A DNA stretch of 64,000 bases from Centrapalus pauciflorus (lineage: Eukaryota; Streptophyta; Magnoliopsida; Asterales; Asteraceae). The stretch is from the NCBI GenBank assembly GCA_020465985.1, contig JAANYP010009692.1:45001-109000 (forward strand), in the 5' to 3' direction. Every line of letters begins with the position of its first letter. The first letter of the stretch is position 1. This document shows, piece after piece, positions 35,235 to 47,700 of the stretch. Both the position numbers and the translations under genes were made by a program. The notes beneath the pieces were generated by a model. The model had not been told where the DNA came from and searched no databases. It worked only from the letters and a program-made list of their open reading frames with translations.

Positions 35235-38200
35235 ATGGGGGATAAAGATAAAAGTATTGTCATACCTGATGATTTAACGCTGCAGATTGCAGCCTTGCTT
35301 AAAAATGGTCTCGGAACACAATCTACCACAATGAATTCTGAGAACTTATCTATCGGGATAAAGTTGGGTGGAGATAACTATTCTCTATGGGCTACACTCA
35401 TGAAGAAAGCGATCGGCGGGAGGGGGAGAGGTTCTCATCTTACCGGAGAACCATCACCACCATCAAAAACAGATCAAGCATATGTGCGATGAGAGCAAGA
35501 CGATCAGTGTGTATTCACATGGTTGATTCAGAATATTGAATCAAGCCTTGTTAATAATGTTTCACAGTATCCCACCGCTAAAGCTCTTTGGGATGGACTT
35601 GTAGTAACATATGGGTCTGGAACCGACTCTCTGCAGATCTTTGACCTTCACAAGAAGGCCAATTCATTAAGACAAGGGAAGGACACGCTAGAAGAATGCT
35701 GGAACAAGTTGCAGAATATTTGGATGACGATTGACCGAAGAGATCCAAATGAAGGAGGCCGAAGATATACAGATTTACAATAAGAAAATCCAGGAACAGA
35801 GATTGTACCAGTTGTTAATAGCCATTGATGATAAGCTGGAACCAATCAAGCGGGACATATTGAAGCGAGATCCTCTTCCTTCGGTTGAAACCGCGTATGC
35901 CGCTATACGCAGGGAAATTGCAAGACTTAACATCTTGCAGACCCCATCTTCTTTTGAGTCATCTGAAATTGGGTTAGGGCTAGTTGCTCGCGAGCCGGCC
36001 GGAAGAAATAAATTCCGATCAGAATCACAAAAAAGGGAGAAGGAGGATAAATCAAAACTATATTGCACAAATTGCAATATGAAGAAACACACCAAAGAAA
36101 CATGCTTTAGACTAGTGGGTTATCCAGATTGGTGGGAGAAACCGGGACAACGGGGCAAAGCTGCTGCCGCCGTCGGAGAACAAAACGCCGGTGACAAAAC
36201 AGCGTCACCAATATCGGCTGTCGGCGAAAAACCACTGTCGTCTTCTGCTGGATTTGGAGGTGCGGCTGTGGGAATGGAATTTGTCAAGGAAACAGGTAAA
36301 GGGTTTGGAACTCACAGTCCAAGCCCTGCACTTATTAATCCTAAATATTTTAAACCCTGTTGTTTTGATATTAAAACCAATGAAACACCTAAAAATTATC
36401 AAGCCCGTTTCCCTACTTCCAATCTCAGAAAAATGAAAGACTGGATCTTTGATTGTGGAGCCACTGATACGATGTCATATGATCCGAATGATTTTTTAAA
36501 TTTGGGATCATCATCAAAAACTTATATTGAAACTGCTAATGGAGAACATGTTGAGGTTAAAGGAGGAGGTGCTATTGAATTCTCAAGGAATATGAAGCTA
36601 AAAAATTGTCTTTATATCCCAAGTTTATCCTCAAAACTATTGTCTATTAGTCAAGTTACGAGGGAACTAAATTGTGTGGTTCTAATGTATCCTAGCTTTT
36701 GCATTTTACAGGACATTCTTACGAGGGAGATAATTGGGCGTGGTACTGAACAAGGTGGTCTTTACTATGTTGATGAGATGACTCACCAGGGACATGCCAT
36801 GCTTGCTCATGGAACGGCTGATAGACAACTTTGGTTATGGCACCGTCGTCTAGGTCACCCTTCGTTTGGTTATCTTAAGATGTTATTTCCGAGTCTTTTT
36901 TTGAATAAATCCACTTGTATGAAGTGTGAAACGTGTGTCCTTGCTAAAAACCATAGAGTGTCTTTTAATTCTAGTAACACGAGGGTTAATTCTGCTTTTT
37001 CATTAGTTCATTCAGATGTTTGGGGACCTGCCCCAAATTCCAAGAAAAATCAGTTTAAATATTTTGTGTTATTTGTTGATGATTTCTCTCGTATGACTTG
37101 GGTATATTTTATGAAACATAAATCTGAAGTGCCAGAAAAATTCTTTATCTTTTATAAGATGATTCAAACTCAATTCAATAAAAATATACAAATTCTTCGC
37201 TCCGACAATGGTGGAGAATTTGTAAACCAGACCATGCAAAAGTTTGTCCAGGAAAATGGTCTTCTTCATCAAACTTCGTGCTCTAACACACCTCAACAAA
37301 ATGGTGTTGTAGAAAGAAGAAACCGAATTTTATTAGAAAAAACTCGTGCTATGATGATTGAATCACAAGTTCCACAATTTTTTTGGCCCGAAGCCGTTGC
37401 CACATCTGTATACCTTCTTAATCGTATCCCGACTCAAATTCTAGGACATAAAAGCCCTATAAAGACACTAGAAAGTCAAGTTACTATCCCTTCTGTTTTA
37501 ACCCTACCACCACGTATTTTTGGATGCTCTGTATTTATTCACATTCAAAACATTCATAGAGACAAATTAGGTCCATGTGCAGAAAAATGCGTCTTTGTAG
37601 GATATGGTCCACAACAGATGGGATATCGGTGTTATAACCCTGTGTCTCGTCGCATCCATGTCACCATGGATTGTGACTTCTTAGAATCTGAATTCTACTT
37701 CCTCAACCAACCTAGAATTCAGGGGGAGAGAGTGATCAGCGAATCTCTAGATTGGTTAAGTTGTTCTGAGGCTGTTCCGACAGAGCAAGTAGATGGAGCC
37801 AACGAATCTCTCACAACCAACATAGGAGGGGCTGACGAACCAGTTTACACGACCAATCAATCGACCTCACAAGATGTCCAACAAGACGAACAAGAGGTAA
37901 GTGAATCTCAACATGATAGTACTTTACATACTACTAATGACAATAATTCAGGTCCAGAAACAGAAACAGAGCCAGAAGAAATTGAATTAGAAGAACCACC
38001 AGAGGTTTATGTTTTACCTCCAAGAAAAAATAGAGGGGTCCCACCAAACCGATTCAGTCCGGAACACAAGAAGCGTGAAACTAAATATCCAATTGATGGA
38101 GATAGGGGAGGAGTTGGTGAAGCCGCAAAAGCCTTCTTTGTCACTCTTCTTTCAGAAAATATTCCTAGAACGGCTCAAGAAGCATGTGGGCAACCTGAAT

Positions 38201-39741
38201 GGCGAGAGGCTATAAGTACAGAGATGAAAGCTCTTAAGGAAAATAACACATGGGAAAAATGTGTGTTACCCAAAGGTAAGAAACCAGTTGGGTGCAGGTG
38301 GGTTTTTACCATCAAATACAAGGTCGATGGAACAATTGAACGATATAAAGCGAGACTAGTAGCAAAAGGATATACACAAACCTATGGTATCGATTACTCA
38401 GAAACTTTTTCCCCTGTTGCTAAAATCAATACAATCAGGGTGTTATTGTCGATAGCTGAAAACAAAGACTGGCCACTTCACCAGTTTGATGTGAAAAATG
38501 CATTTCTCCATGGAGATTTAAAGGAAGAGGTGTATATGGAGGCTCCACCCAGTTTCTCGGAAGAATTCAATAAGAACGAAGTTTGCAGGCTTAAGAAAGC
38601 CTTGTATGGTTTAAAACAGTCTCCACGAGCATGGTTCGGGAAGTTTACAATGGCTATGAAAAAATATGGATATAAACAAAGCAATGCTGACCATACCTTG
38701 TTTTTCAAAAGGAGGGGAGAACTAGTCACGTGTCTCATTATATATGTTGACGACATGATCATTACTGGAAGCGATAAACTGGAAATTGCTCAACTTCGGG
38801 AAAATCTTTTTAAAGATTTTGAAAAGAAAGATCTTGGAGGGCTGAAATATTTCTTAGGAATTGAAGTTCTTCGATCAAAAGAAAAAATTTTTATTTCTCA
38901 AAAGAAATATATACTTGACTTGCTTGCTGAGACTGGAATGGTAAATTGTAAGCCTGTTGATACGCCTATAATAGTCAACCATAATCTTAAGATTAACGAA
39001 GGGGCTAAGCCAGCAAATAAAGAAAGGTACCAGAGGTTGGTGGGGAAATTAATTTACTTGGCTCATACTAGACCTGACATTGCCTACGCGGTTGGAGTAG
39101 TTAGTCAATTTATGCATCAACCACAAAAAGAGCATATGGATGCAGTCATGAGAATAATCCAATATCTTAAGGGCACTCCTGGAAGGAAAGTTGTATTCAA
39201 AAGAAATGAACACTTGAATGTGGAGGTTTTTACAGATGCTGATTGGGCGAGTAATCCAAACGGGAGGCAGTCAACCTCGGGATTTTTTACCTTGCTAGGA
39301 GGCAATCTAGTCACTTGGAGGAGTAAAAAACAAAAGGTGGTCTCATTGTCAAGTGCATAATCAGAATTCATGGGAATTGTAAAAGGGATTACAGAGATTC
39401 TATGGCTCAGAAAACTGATGAGGGAAATTGGTTTTCCTCTAAAAGTTCCAACTCGGTTGTTCTGTGATAATAAGGCTGCCATAAGCATTTCAGAAAATCC
39501 TGTTCAACACGACAGGACAAAACATGTGGAGGTTGACCGACATTTCATAAAGGAAAAACTTGAAGATGGTAGTGTGGAGCTTCCCTATGTAAAATCTGAG
39601 GACCAACTAGCTGATATCCTTACCAAAGCTGTTCCAGGAAAGTTGTTCGAATCAGTTCTGTGCAAGTTGGGTATTGGAGATCCCACTACACAACTTGAGG
39701 GGGAGTGTTGGAATAAGTCAAAAGATCATCTCCAAAAATAA
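35235..39741 (+). pseudogene. Copia gag-pol polyprotein gene, three inactivating changes
   Basis: gag starts at 35235. Breaks: in-frame TGA at 35490-35492 (a Trp position in related gags), a frameshift near 35748, and TAA at 39358-39360 (a Glu position early in the RNase H C-terminal part). The main open frame (35731-39360, numbered from 35731) has a CCHC knuckle at 112-125, a protease motif DCGA at 241-244 (the usual Ser is Cys), integrase HHCC from His371, catalytic D429, D492 and E528, and reverse transcriptase YVDD at 1005-1008. RNase H starts near 1110 (FTDADWAS) and continues past the stop to about 39741. It would make a virus-like particle and copy RNA to DNA if intact. Confidence 0.95.
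39693..39705 (+). promoter_or_regulatory. Copia polypurine tract
   Basis: ACTTGAGGGGGAG directly before the 3' LTR; primes plus-strand synthesis. Confidence 0.85.
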
Positions 39742-39907
39742 GTTCATCAATACCAAGATTAGTGGCTTCAGTTTGGGGTGTTTATTTTGGAAGATTTTAT
39801 TTCTTTATTTATCTTTGTATCCTTATAAATTGTCTCTTGATGTAATCGTTTGATTAAGAAAAAAGAGAGAAATAATTATTAATCATCTTCTTTTACCAAG
39901 GCTAAGA
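39706..39907 (+). repeat. Copia 3' LTR
   Basis: 202 bp, 201 of 202 identical to the 5' LTR; followed by the AATAC duplication and germin-like exon 2. Confidence 0.95.
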
Positions 39908-40391
39908 AATACCCCATGGAGCAAAGTCAATACGAGCCATCGAAATGCCAAGGGTGTTTAATCCTGGTAATTCAGTTACAGTTACGGGAGTCGCCACAGA
40001 CCCAACCGCATTCGATGTGTTTCCCATAATGTTGAGCCTCCTATAAAAGAAATCATCGGCTTGAACAACTTTCGGATCTTTGCAAACCACACCATTAACT
40101 AGTACTAAGAAAACAAATATTAAACTCTTGTAAGTACATAGAGTTTCTAAATCACTGAATGTTGGACTGATTTTTAGAACTTCAAAATAAGTTTTTACCT
40201 GTGCTATTTATGTCAGCTACACAGAAATCTTGAAGAGGACTTGGATCTGAAGCTGAAACAAGAGAAGAACTCACCGCCAAGAGAACTATCAATAACATAT
40301 GAGATGTCATATTGGGAGGTTTAACACTAATTTTTCAATGAACTTTTGGTTGGTTGAGAAATCTATGATACAACACATGCAAATTGGTGAT

Positions 40392-40400
40392 GTTTTTATA
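40392..40400 (-). promoter_or_regulatory. TATA box of the interrupted germin-like gene
   Basis: Minus-strand TATAAAAAC in the context CACTATAAAAACATCACC, 82 bp before the start codon. The paralogue has the same block (CATTATAAAAACATCACC at 61720-61737), so the promoter was duplicated with the gene. Confidence 0.7.
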
Positions 40401-41019
40401 GTGAAAAAATTGGAACATAAAGTTAGCATAAACCATTTTTACAAAGAAAAAAAAAACTATGTGGAAAAATTAAAAAGAAGATAAAGTCATCATATACCAT
40501 ATGAAGATAAATTCAACTTAAGTTGTTGATCAAATTTGAATTTAATAAGACTTAAGGATGATGTGCCTACGATCCATTTATTTATTTAGTTATTATTTTC
40601 ATTTTTAAATACATTTTGATCGATGTAATATATAATGTTTATGATTCATTGATTTGGTCCAAAGTTTTACTTTTGTCAAGAATGAAACTTAACCTAAGAT
40701 CAAAATAACTTACCACGGACGTGATATTGTGTTGCTATAATTAGTTTCTGTTTTTGCCGGAAAGCAAATGTGAGATTAACCCCAGCCGTCGTCCGTCAGA
40801 TCATGTTCACACAATAAACGGAACTACAAAAAAATTATAAAGTTTTTAAAAGCATACCAAAACAAATTATATTATTATAAAGAACTACAAAAAATTTTAT
40901 AAAGTTTTTAAACAAAATAACCCGAATAACACACGGTAAAACTAGTTTCTTTTGATGGTGATGAGAATAAGAAAAAAATGGCATGGGCAATGTGGGATTT
41001 AGTTTTGGGTCCGATGAAT
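40401..41019. other. Upstream region of the germin-like gene with a possible Helitron end
   Basis: AT-rich. The sequence ATAACCCGAATAACACACGG followed by TAAAACTAG (ending 40945) resembles a Helitron 3' end, but the 5' end was not located. A stretch with AACTACAAAAAATTTTATAAAG is given twice (about 40823 and 40882). No gene. Confidence 0.3.
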
Positions 41020-41025
41020 GTAAGG

Positions 41026-41339
41026 GGGCGTTTGGTTTGCGGATTTCCTGGGATTCACTGGGATTTGCATTTAAAATTCTGTGTTTGGTTCACAGATTTC
41101 AGTTAGGATTTAAAATCTTAGGATTTCATAAATCAATTCCTTCTTTGTAATTTAAAAACCCAACCTCCCCCCTTGGGATTTGAAATCCCAGTTACATTGC
41201 ATTCTTCAGATTATCAAACTTTTTCTATAAGATAATGCAGATTTTTTGACAAAATCCTGACAAATGCAAATGCTGCATAATGCAAATCCTTTGAAAAAAA
41301 TGCAAATCCCAAATAAATAAGCCTGCGAACCAAACGCCC
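41026..41339. mobile_element. MITE with GGGCGTTTGGTT termini
   Basis: 314 bp with inverted ends GGGCGTTTGGTTTGCGG and CCTGCGAACCAAACGCCC. GTAAGG flanks both sides (41020-41025 and 41340-41345). The interior has repeated GGGATTTGAAATCCC-type text. hAT or PIF/Harbinger origin is unresolved because a 6-bp duplication is unusual for either. Confidence 0.7.
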
Positions 41340-41345
41340 GTAAGG

Positions 41346-42124
41346 GGTTTAGTTTTGGCCTTTGGGTCCGATGGATGTAGGGGGTTTAAGTTATTAAAAT
41401 TTTGAAGTAAGTTAGTATTGTAATACCCTAATTTTGAGATTGATACGTGTAATTACTTAATTCGTGGTTTTGTTATATCAGCTGGTCCAGTATACCTAGG
41501 ATTAGGCACGTGAAAAGATCACATGAATTAAAGGTTGCGGGTTCACGTTTTATAAACAATTAAATTAACTATTAGTTGAATTTGGTCCAAATGTTATAAA
41601 ATTTTATTATTAATAACGGTATCAGATACTGGAGTTACTACAAAATGACCCTAATGCAACACAGACAAAATGTCACATTAGGCCTTAAAAGTGTTGCATT
41701 AGAGCTAATGTGACACTTTATCAAAAGTCACCTTAGCTAATGTCGCCTTACGTCTAAATGCAACACTTTTACATTCTAATGCAACACTCTATGATTTATC
41801 GTTATTAAGCTATTACAACACTTTATTCATCAAATGTGACACTTTTATGGTCTTTTGACAAAAATAAATGTGACACTATTTATGCTATGTTGCAACACTT
41901 TTCTTATTCTTTTTCATTTAATACAAATACTATAAATTACTATATTGATTTGTAATACTTTTCTTCATATAATACCAAGTTCTATATTACGAATTGAGTA
42001 ATGAAATAATACAATATCATTCAAATTGTAATCCAACAATATTAAGGTTTAATACAAAAAATAATCACAATGAAATGCACAAGTAACAGAAAAAAAAGTC
42101 GATTACAATCCCAGAACATATATT
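41346..42124. mobile_element. Possible LTR fragment and truncated CACTA-like end
   Basis: TGTAATACCCTAATTTTGAG at 41410 resembles the start of a gypsy LTR, and ACGGTATCAGATAC near 41618 resembles a primer binding site. At about 41636 ACTACAAAATGACCCTAATG looks like a damaged CACTA terminus, followed by interspersed TGCAACACTTT/AATGTGACACT units. No right end was found for either. Confidence 0.3.
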
Positions 42125-42587
42125 CACTACAAGAAAATTTCTAAATCTTCACGGTCAATGTAAACACGTAAAAATGATTAATTTTATTCACACTTACAAA
42201 TGTGTAAAAGAAATTCATTTTATTAATATTAATAAATTATAAAATTTCACAATTATAAATGTACGCATACAAAAACTATCTTCACGGTTTTAAATGTATA
42301 GAAATAGTAAATTGAAGATTAGAAATTAGTCCACAATTAAAAGTGTGAAGATTTAAGCCTTGAATATATTTTAGTCAGTATGATTATGCTTAAAATTGTG
42401 TATTTGAGACAAATTGTTCACTGTTTTAAATGGGAAGTTTTAGTCAATTTATATACACCTTTTAATGTTAAAATATAAAAATGTTTTGTTTCGACACACT
42501 TGTTTACGCTTGCTTATATTTCTATACACATTTAAGTGTGTACATTTACACACATAAATGTGAAGAATTGACTCATTTTTTGTAGTG
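42125..42587. mobile_element. CACTA-type MITE
   Basis: 463 bp, ends CACTACAAGAAAATTTC and TTTTTTGTAGTG; exact 3-bp duplication ATT (42122-42124 and 42588-42590). The interior has repeated TTCACA(C/A)TT...AAATGTG segments in both orientations. Noncoding. Confidence 0.85.
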
Positions 42588-43304
42588 ATTCTTAAATCCT
42601 AGACTTGAAAATTCTTTCATATTAAGTTGTTGCTTCATTTCATCATATTTGCAATCTCTACACATGACTTTGCATATTCCAAAAGAACATACGGTTAGTG
42701 TGTTTGGTAATTTAAATGATTAAAAAAATTAAAAAGCACAAAATCTCTAAAACATGCACTTCGATATATGGTAACATAATTCAACAAATTAAGTAAAATA
42801 TCTCTAAAACATCATAAATATTACTGAATTCCAAGAGGTAGCCAAGATTCCCCCCACCCCACACACACACACACACAAAAGCGCGGCCCCAGTTGTTAGT
42901 ACTTTTAAAAACTATCTTTTTTAATTAAATTTGTCAAGTACAAATGCAAAATTTTCATTTATATTATTATAAAGTGGCATTTTGATTCAATAAGATGGTT
43001 TACCTGCAATCTGGAGTACTTACTTACTAGAGTGGATGGAGCCACGTCGTTCGCTTAACGTGTCGGAGGGTGAATGTACGTATGGGTGTGCGTTTATGAT
43101 CATACCTATGTTAGTAATCAAGTTAACTTCATTGAGATAGGAGCATCTTACTTGTTAATAATACAGTCAGTTTGAAAGTTCTATAACAGCCCTAAAAACA
43201 ACCACAATTAGGTGCACATCAGTCCCAAAAAAGTAAACAAAATCAAGTCCAGACCGAACACTAATACACTATAAATTAAAGTGTGCTAAATTGTATGGTT
43301 TGGC
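42588..43304. other. Intergenic DNA
   Basis: Contains a short (CA)n at 42860-42876. No gene recognised; may be the remains of the gypsy element whose gag follows. Confidence 0.3.
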
Positions 43305-43593
43305 TAATTAGATGCTAATTCTGATCTTGACTCTTGGCTGTACAGGATTGAATTGTTCTTTGAATTAGATGTTGTTTCTGATCCTACCAAAACTAAGTTG
43401 CCTGCTATTCATCAGGAGGAGAAGGCACTTTAATTTAGTGTACCTTTATCTTGGTCTAAGTATCACAATTTGGTAAGATCTATGATGACCGTATGACTGA
43501 ACTGAATGACCTTAAGCAATCTGCTACTGTTAAAGAATACCATGACTTTTTTGATAGTATATCGAGTAGGCTAAGATTGCCTCAGCCACGAAA
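43305..43593 (+). pseudogene. Ty3/gypsy gag remnant
   Basis: Plus-strand frame reads NSDLDSWLYRIELFFELDVV then TKTKLPAIHQEEKAL followed by a stop. A second frame reads IYDDRMTELNDLKQSATVKE then YHDFFDSISSRLRLPQP. These match consecutive parts of the gypsy gag domain, with a deletion and frame change between them. Not functional. Confidence 0.6.
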
Positions 43594-44047
43594 GTAATTT
43601 ATTCTACTTAGTCCAAAACGTTTTGTAAAAGTTAGTCGATATAAATTTCTAACACCACAAAAGTAATTTAGGCATCTACTTGAATACATATAAATATTGT
43701 TACATTGATGATATTCGAAGCTGTTCAAATAGTAACACTGAAAAAACTTGGATAGTCAATGTAAAGTAAGAAACATAAATCAATGGACTGATGGCGATCT
43801 TCCCAAAACCCAGCAATACCTAAATGGGACTAAGCACAAGTCGTATAATGACATTGAAACAATTTAAAATAGAAAAAGGGTAAAGGAAATTCACCTAAAA
43901 CTGATTGAATATTTGATTCTTTGATGGAGAGGATGCTCCTGAAGTCCTGCTACAATGAACGAAGCAGAATATAGTAAAGTTTCAATTGAATAGATATTAC
44001 ACCTAAGAATCTTTTGAAACACTTGAAGCGCCTGTTTCAATTGAATA
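43594..44047. other. Unassigned DNA left of the gypsy element
   Basis: Less AT-rich than neighbouring sequence, no long frame. Ends with GAATA, the left target duplication of the gypsy insertion. With 53638-54370 it formed one continuous stretch before insertion. Confidence 0.3.
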
Positions 44048-44567
44048 TGTTTATGTGGGTAAAATATTTATCTATATTAAGCAATTCCTAAAAGGTTCTT
44101 TCTAGAAAGCCTTCACCTAATTTTGCCTTGAAGTCAAATAGCTGTTGACTTAGAGATGGGACAAAACGGCTGAAGCCGTCCATACTGATGGAGGCGCGCA
44201 GAAGGCCATACCTTTCCTCAGAAGCCGTCCATAGTATGGATCAGAGACCCTGCCTTTATCCGGGTAATAGAAATCTCCTTGCATGGTAAGGTGAGCCAAT
44301 AGGAAACTAGAAAGGAAGGTTATAAATATAACCTCATTCTCTACGGACAAGGTAAGCACAAAATATATACAATCCCCCTTAATACATCCTTTCTCTAGCT
44401 TTATTTAAAGATCTCATCCATTGTTAACCGGAATATGTCTAACTTGGGCGTCGGAGGTGCCTCACAGGGGATCTCCCCCTGTGTTGCACGCTGATGTTCT
44501 GTTGTTGTATTTCAGTATCATTCAATCAGAAAGCATTGGAGCTGGAAGAGAGTTTTACGTCTAAACA
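44048..44567 (+). repeat. Gypsy 5' LTR
   Basis: 520 bp. Contains a TATA-like block within the palindrome GGTTATAAATATAACC near 44318-44333, a likely promoter. Confidence 0.95.
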
Positions 44568-44569
44568 AA

Positions 44570-44589
44570 TGGCGCCATCCGTGGGATCG
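44570..44589 (+). promoter_or_regulatory. Gypsy primer binding site
   Basis: TGGCGCCATCCGTGGGATCG, two bases after the 5' LTR; the tRNA is not assigned. Confidence 0.75.
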
Positions 44590-44702
44590 ACTGGATTTAC
44601 ACCGGTTCTTGCGATATAAATCCATTTTCTTCTTTGTTATATAGATAATCGAAATTCCTGAACCCAGCTCTGAACATAAAGCTAGATAAGCAATCAAGCA
44701 GT

Positions 44703-47700
44703 ATGATTCCTCCACCATTAACCAGTTCTCCTATAACAGTACCATCCACTTCTCATGATCCCAGTGCACCCCTGTTGACACCAATAAATCCCTTACGCAA
44801 CCTGGTAATCGAAGAGAATTCTGTCAATAACCCTGCCAACCCTTCTCTGGATACTTTATTCATCCAACAGCACTATGAACAACTTCAAGCTATGATGGCA
44901 CACGAAGCAGAAAGAAGAAATGCGTTAGCCAGAGTACGAGCATGCTTGTATCCTTATGCAGAAGGGGAAGTTACTTTGGTTTCTTCGGAAGGGTTTGTCA
45001 ACGTATCAGGAGGATCTCATGTGGGCACTATGTCCACCGTAGTCACAACCATCCCCTTAGAAGAAAGAGAAAGGAGAATTTTTCCACCCCCAGTCACAAG
45101 TTTTCACCAAACAACAGGAGGAAGCAGTCAACCAGTGGCGGAGGGCAACCAGTCATCCTTTAATACAGGATCTATGGGTCTCTTAGGGGTAAATTATGGG
45201 GAATACTGGAGGTTTGCTAACCCATATCTTACCCCCGCACAAATGCCTCATTCCCATTCCTGGGGTCCATACTCTGGAACACACCAGGGATGGATTCCAA
45301 ACCCATTCATTCAAACTACGCACCAAATGCCCTATGGAGGAGAGATGCCCCAGATGACAAGAGTAAGTAGAGAGGACATGGCTCAGCAAGTGTTAGCACA
45401 GCAAGGAGGACGTGCTAATGTCATGGTAGAAGCATCACCGTTTGTAAAGTGGATTGAGGACTTCCCACTTACAGAGGGGTTAAAGCTCCCTACGAATATT
45501 GGGGTTTACGAAGGCTTAGGAGACCCAGACAATCACTTGCGACTTTTTGCTGGAATAATGAAGATATCCAAATGGTCTATGCCGGTAGCTTGTCATATGT
45601 TCCCTCTAACTCTTAAAGGGACAGCAAGGCTATGGTTTGAAAGTTTACGGCCATCTTCCATCGACACCTTTGAGGACCTAAAAACAAAGTTCAGATCCAA
45701 TTTCATGCAGCAGAAGAAATATACGAAGACTCATCTGGAGGTCCACAACATCAAACAAGCTGAAGGGGAAACAGTAAGGTCTTTTGTAGAACGATATAAC
45801 ATGGAAAGTCAACAGATCAGAGCTCTTAATGAAGACAGCAAAATCTCTGGTTTTATTCATGGCTTGCGGACCAGGCAGTTGGTAGAAATCCTTTCAGCAG
45901 ATTTGCCAGTCTTATCAAGCTCTTTTGGACAAAGTATATTCATTCATAAGGTCGAAGGAAACAGCTGTTTATGGAGCGCAAGGCCAAAAGAAAGGAAGTT
46001 CTAACAAGCAGGCAAGGGGAGGAGAAAGAAGAGCGCGCAATCCCCCCTCCGACAAACAATCTCGTAGCCGACCTCTAAGCAGGTTTTCTCCCTACTCCAG
46101 AAGACAATCAGGTACCTACGCTCCTTCACCACGTTCACCCTCTCATGGATTACTCTCCACTCTATCAAAGACCCCACAAGAAATTTTGGCCACTGAAAAG
46201 ATAAGCACATCTTTTCGACCCCCACCTCGAATGATGGGTAATCCAAAAAATAAAGATAAAAGCAGGTATTGTGACTTTCATGAGGACTACGGCCATGACA
46301 CCAATTATTGTACGGAGCTAAGGAAGCAGGTAGAAGAGGCAGTTAAGACAGGGAAGTTGGTCCATCTGGTGAAAAACCTCAGACAGCCTAAGAAGGAGTC
46401 TGAGGGATCCGGAGTAAGAAAACCGCTTTGGCAAAAAGGAGAGAAGTCGCAGGAAGCCGCTCCCAAGGCTACTCATGAAATCCAGATGATAAGAATGGAA
46501 GAATATTCAAAAAGACAAATGGTTACTTACTCGGAGGTTAGTCTCTGTGTTCCTAAACCACATTTTTCTACTGACCCTGTGTTGATCAGCGTACAGATAG
46601 AAAATCGTCTCATACGGAAGGTTTATTGTGCTACCGGCAGTGCTTGTGAAGTAATGTACGGTCATTGCTTTGACAAGCTATCAGAAGCAGAAAAACGTTT
46701 GATACAACCCTCAGCTACCCCCTTAGTAGGCTTTTCTGGAGAGACAAGATGGCCGGAAGGACGGATCATTCTCCCCGTATGGATCAGAAAATTCCCCAAG
46801 CAAAAAAGGGAAAGTTTGGAGTTCTTGGTCATTCGATCACCATCCCCTTATAACATCATCTTAGGGAGGACAACCATGGGTAAACTTGGAATGGTAGTGT
46901 TCACCCCTCATGCTATGGTACAATTCCCCACTTCAGGGGGCTTGGCCACTTTAAATTCTGAAAAATTACCAGGGATGGATTGCAAAAGTGTTCAACAAGG
47001 GATAGAAGAAGAAGAAAAGAAAAAGGAACCACCTGAGGAGGGAGAGGAAGTTGTCATCAATGAGGAACACCCAGAGCAACCTGTCAAGGTGGGAAGAAAT
47101 ATGTCCAGTAAAGGGAGGAACAAGTTGATTAAACTATTGAGGCAAAATGTGACCATATTCGCCTGGTCACCATCAGATATGACGGGTATTCCCAGGGAAG
47201 TTGAGGTCCCGGGGGAAGCACCATACACTACTATGCACCACCTCCGAATTCCTCCAGCCGTGGAACCTATCAGACAAAAGAAGAGAACATTGGCCCCAGA
47301 GCGCGGTAAAGCTGTAGATAAAGAGGTGAGTAAGCTTGTGAAGGCAGGCATACTCCGAGAGGTTCAATACCCCCCGTGGGTGGCAAATCCGGTAATGGTC
47401 AAGAAGGGAGACGGGACCTGGAGGATGTGTGTAGATTTTACTGACTTAAATAAAGTCACTCCCAAAGATTGTTACCCTCTACCGGAAATTGATTGGAAGA
47501 TTGAGTCCTTAGCCGGGTTTCGTTGGAAATGCTTCCTGGATGCATACAAGGGTTATCACCAGATCTTAATGGCTAAAGGAGATGAAGAAAAGACAGCTTT
47601 CCACACCAACGGAGGAGTTTTCTGTTACCAGAAGATGCCTTTTGGTCTCAAAAACGCAGGAGCAACATACCAGAGGCTGGTAGACAAGCTGTTTGGAGGG

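Larger units (their letters stand above)
34957..39907 (+). mobile_element. Ty1/copia LTR retrotransposon in the germin-like gene
   Basis: 4,951 bp; two 202-bp LTRs differ at one base. 5-bp target duplication AATAC (34952-34956 and 39908-39912). Primer binding site TGGTATCAGAGC directly follows the 5' LTR; polypurine tract CTTGAGGGGGAG precedes the 3' LTR. Domain order gag, protease, integrase, reverse transcriptase, RNase H identifies copia. LTRs begin TG but end GA rather than CA. Three breaks in the coding region make it nonautonomous. At a commonly used plant rate of 1.3e-8 per site per year, one difference corresponds to roughly 0.2 million years. Confidence 0.95.
34613..40310 (-). pseudogene. 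Germin-like protein gene interrupted by a copia retrotransposon
   Basis: Exon 1 is 40310-40199 (112 nt; signal peptide MTSHMLLIVLLAVSSSLVSA, then SDPSPLQDFCVAD). Intron 1 is 40198-40105 (GT...AG, 94 bp). Exon 2 runs 40104-39908 and resumes at 34951-34613. The retrotransposon sits exactly between codons 103 and 104, with AATAC duplicated. Without it the coding sequence is 648 nt, 215 residues, normal for this family. The cupin metal site is complete: box 1 HTHPRATE supplies two His and Glu, box 2 (GDVFVFP...H) the third His. Germin-like proteins are secreted, usually oligomeric apoplastic cupins, some with superoxide dismutase activity. Apart from the insertion no lesion is visible. The paralogue is at 61815-62569. 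Confidence 0.9.
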
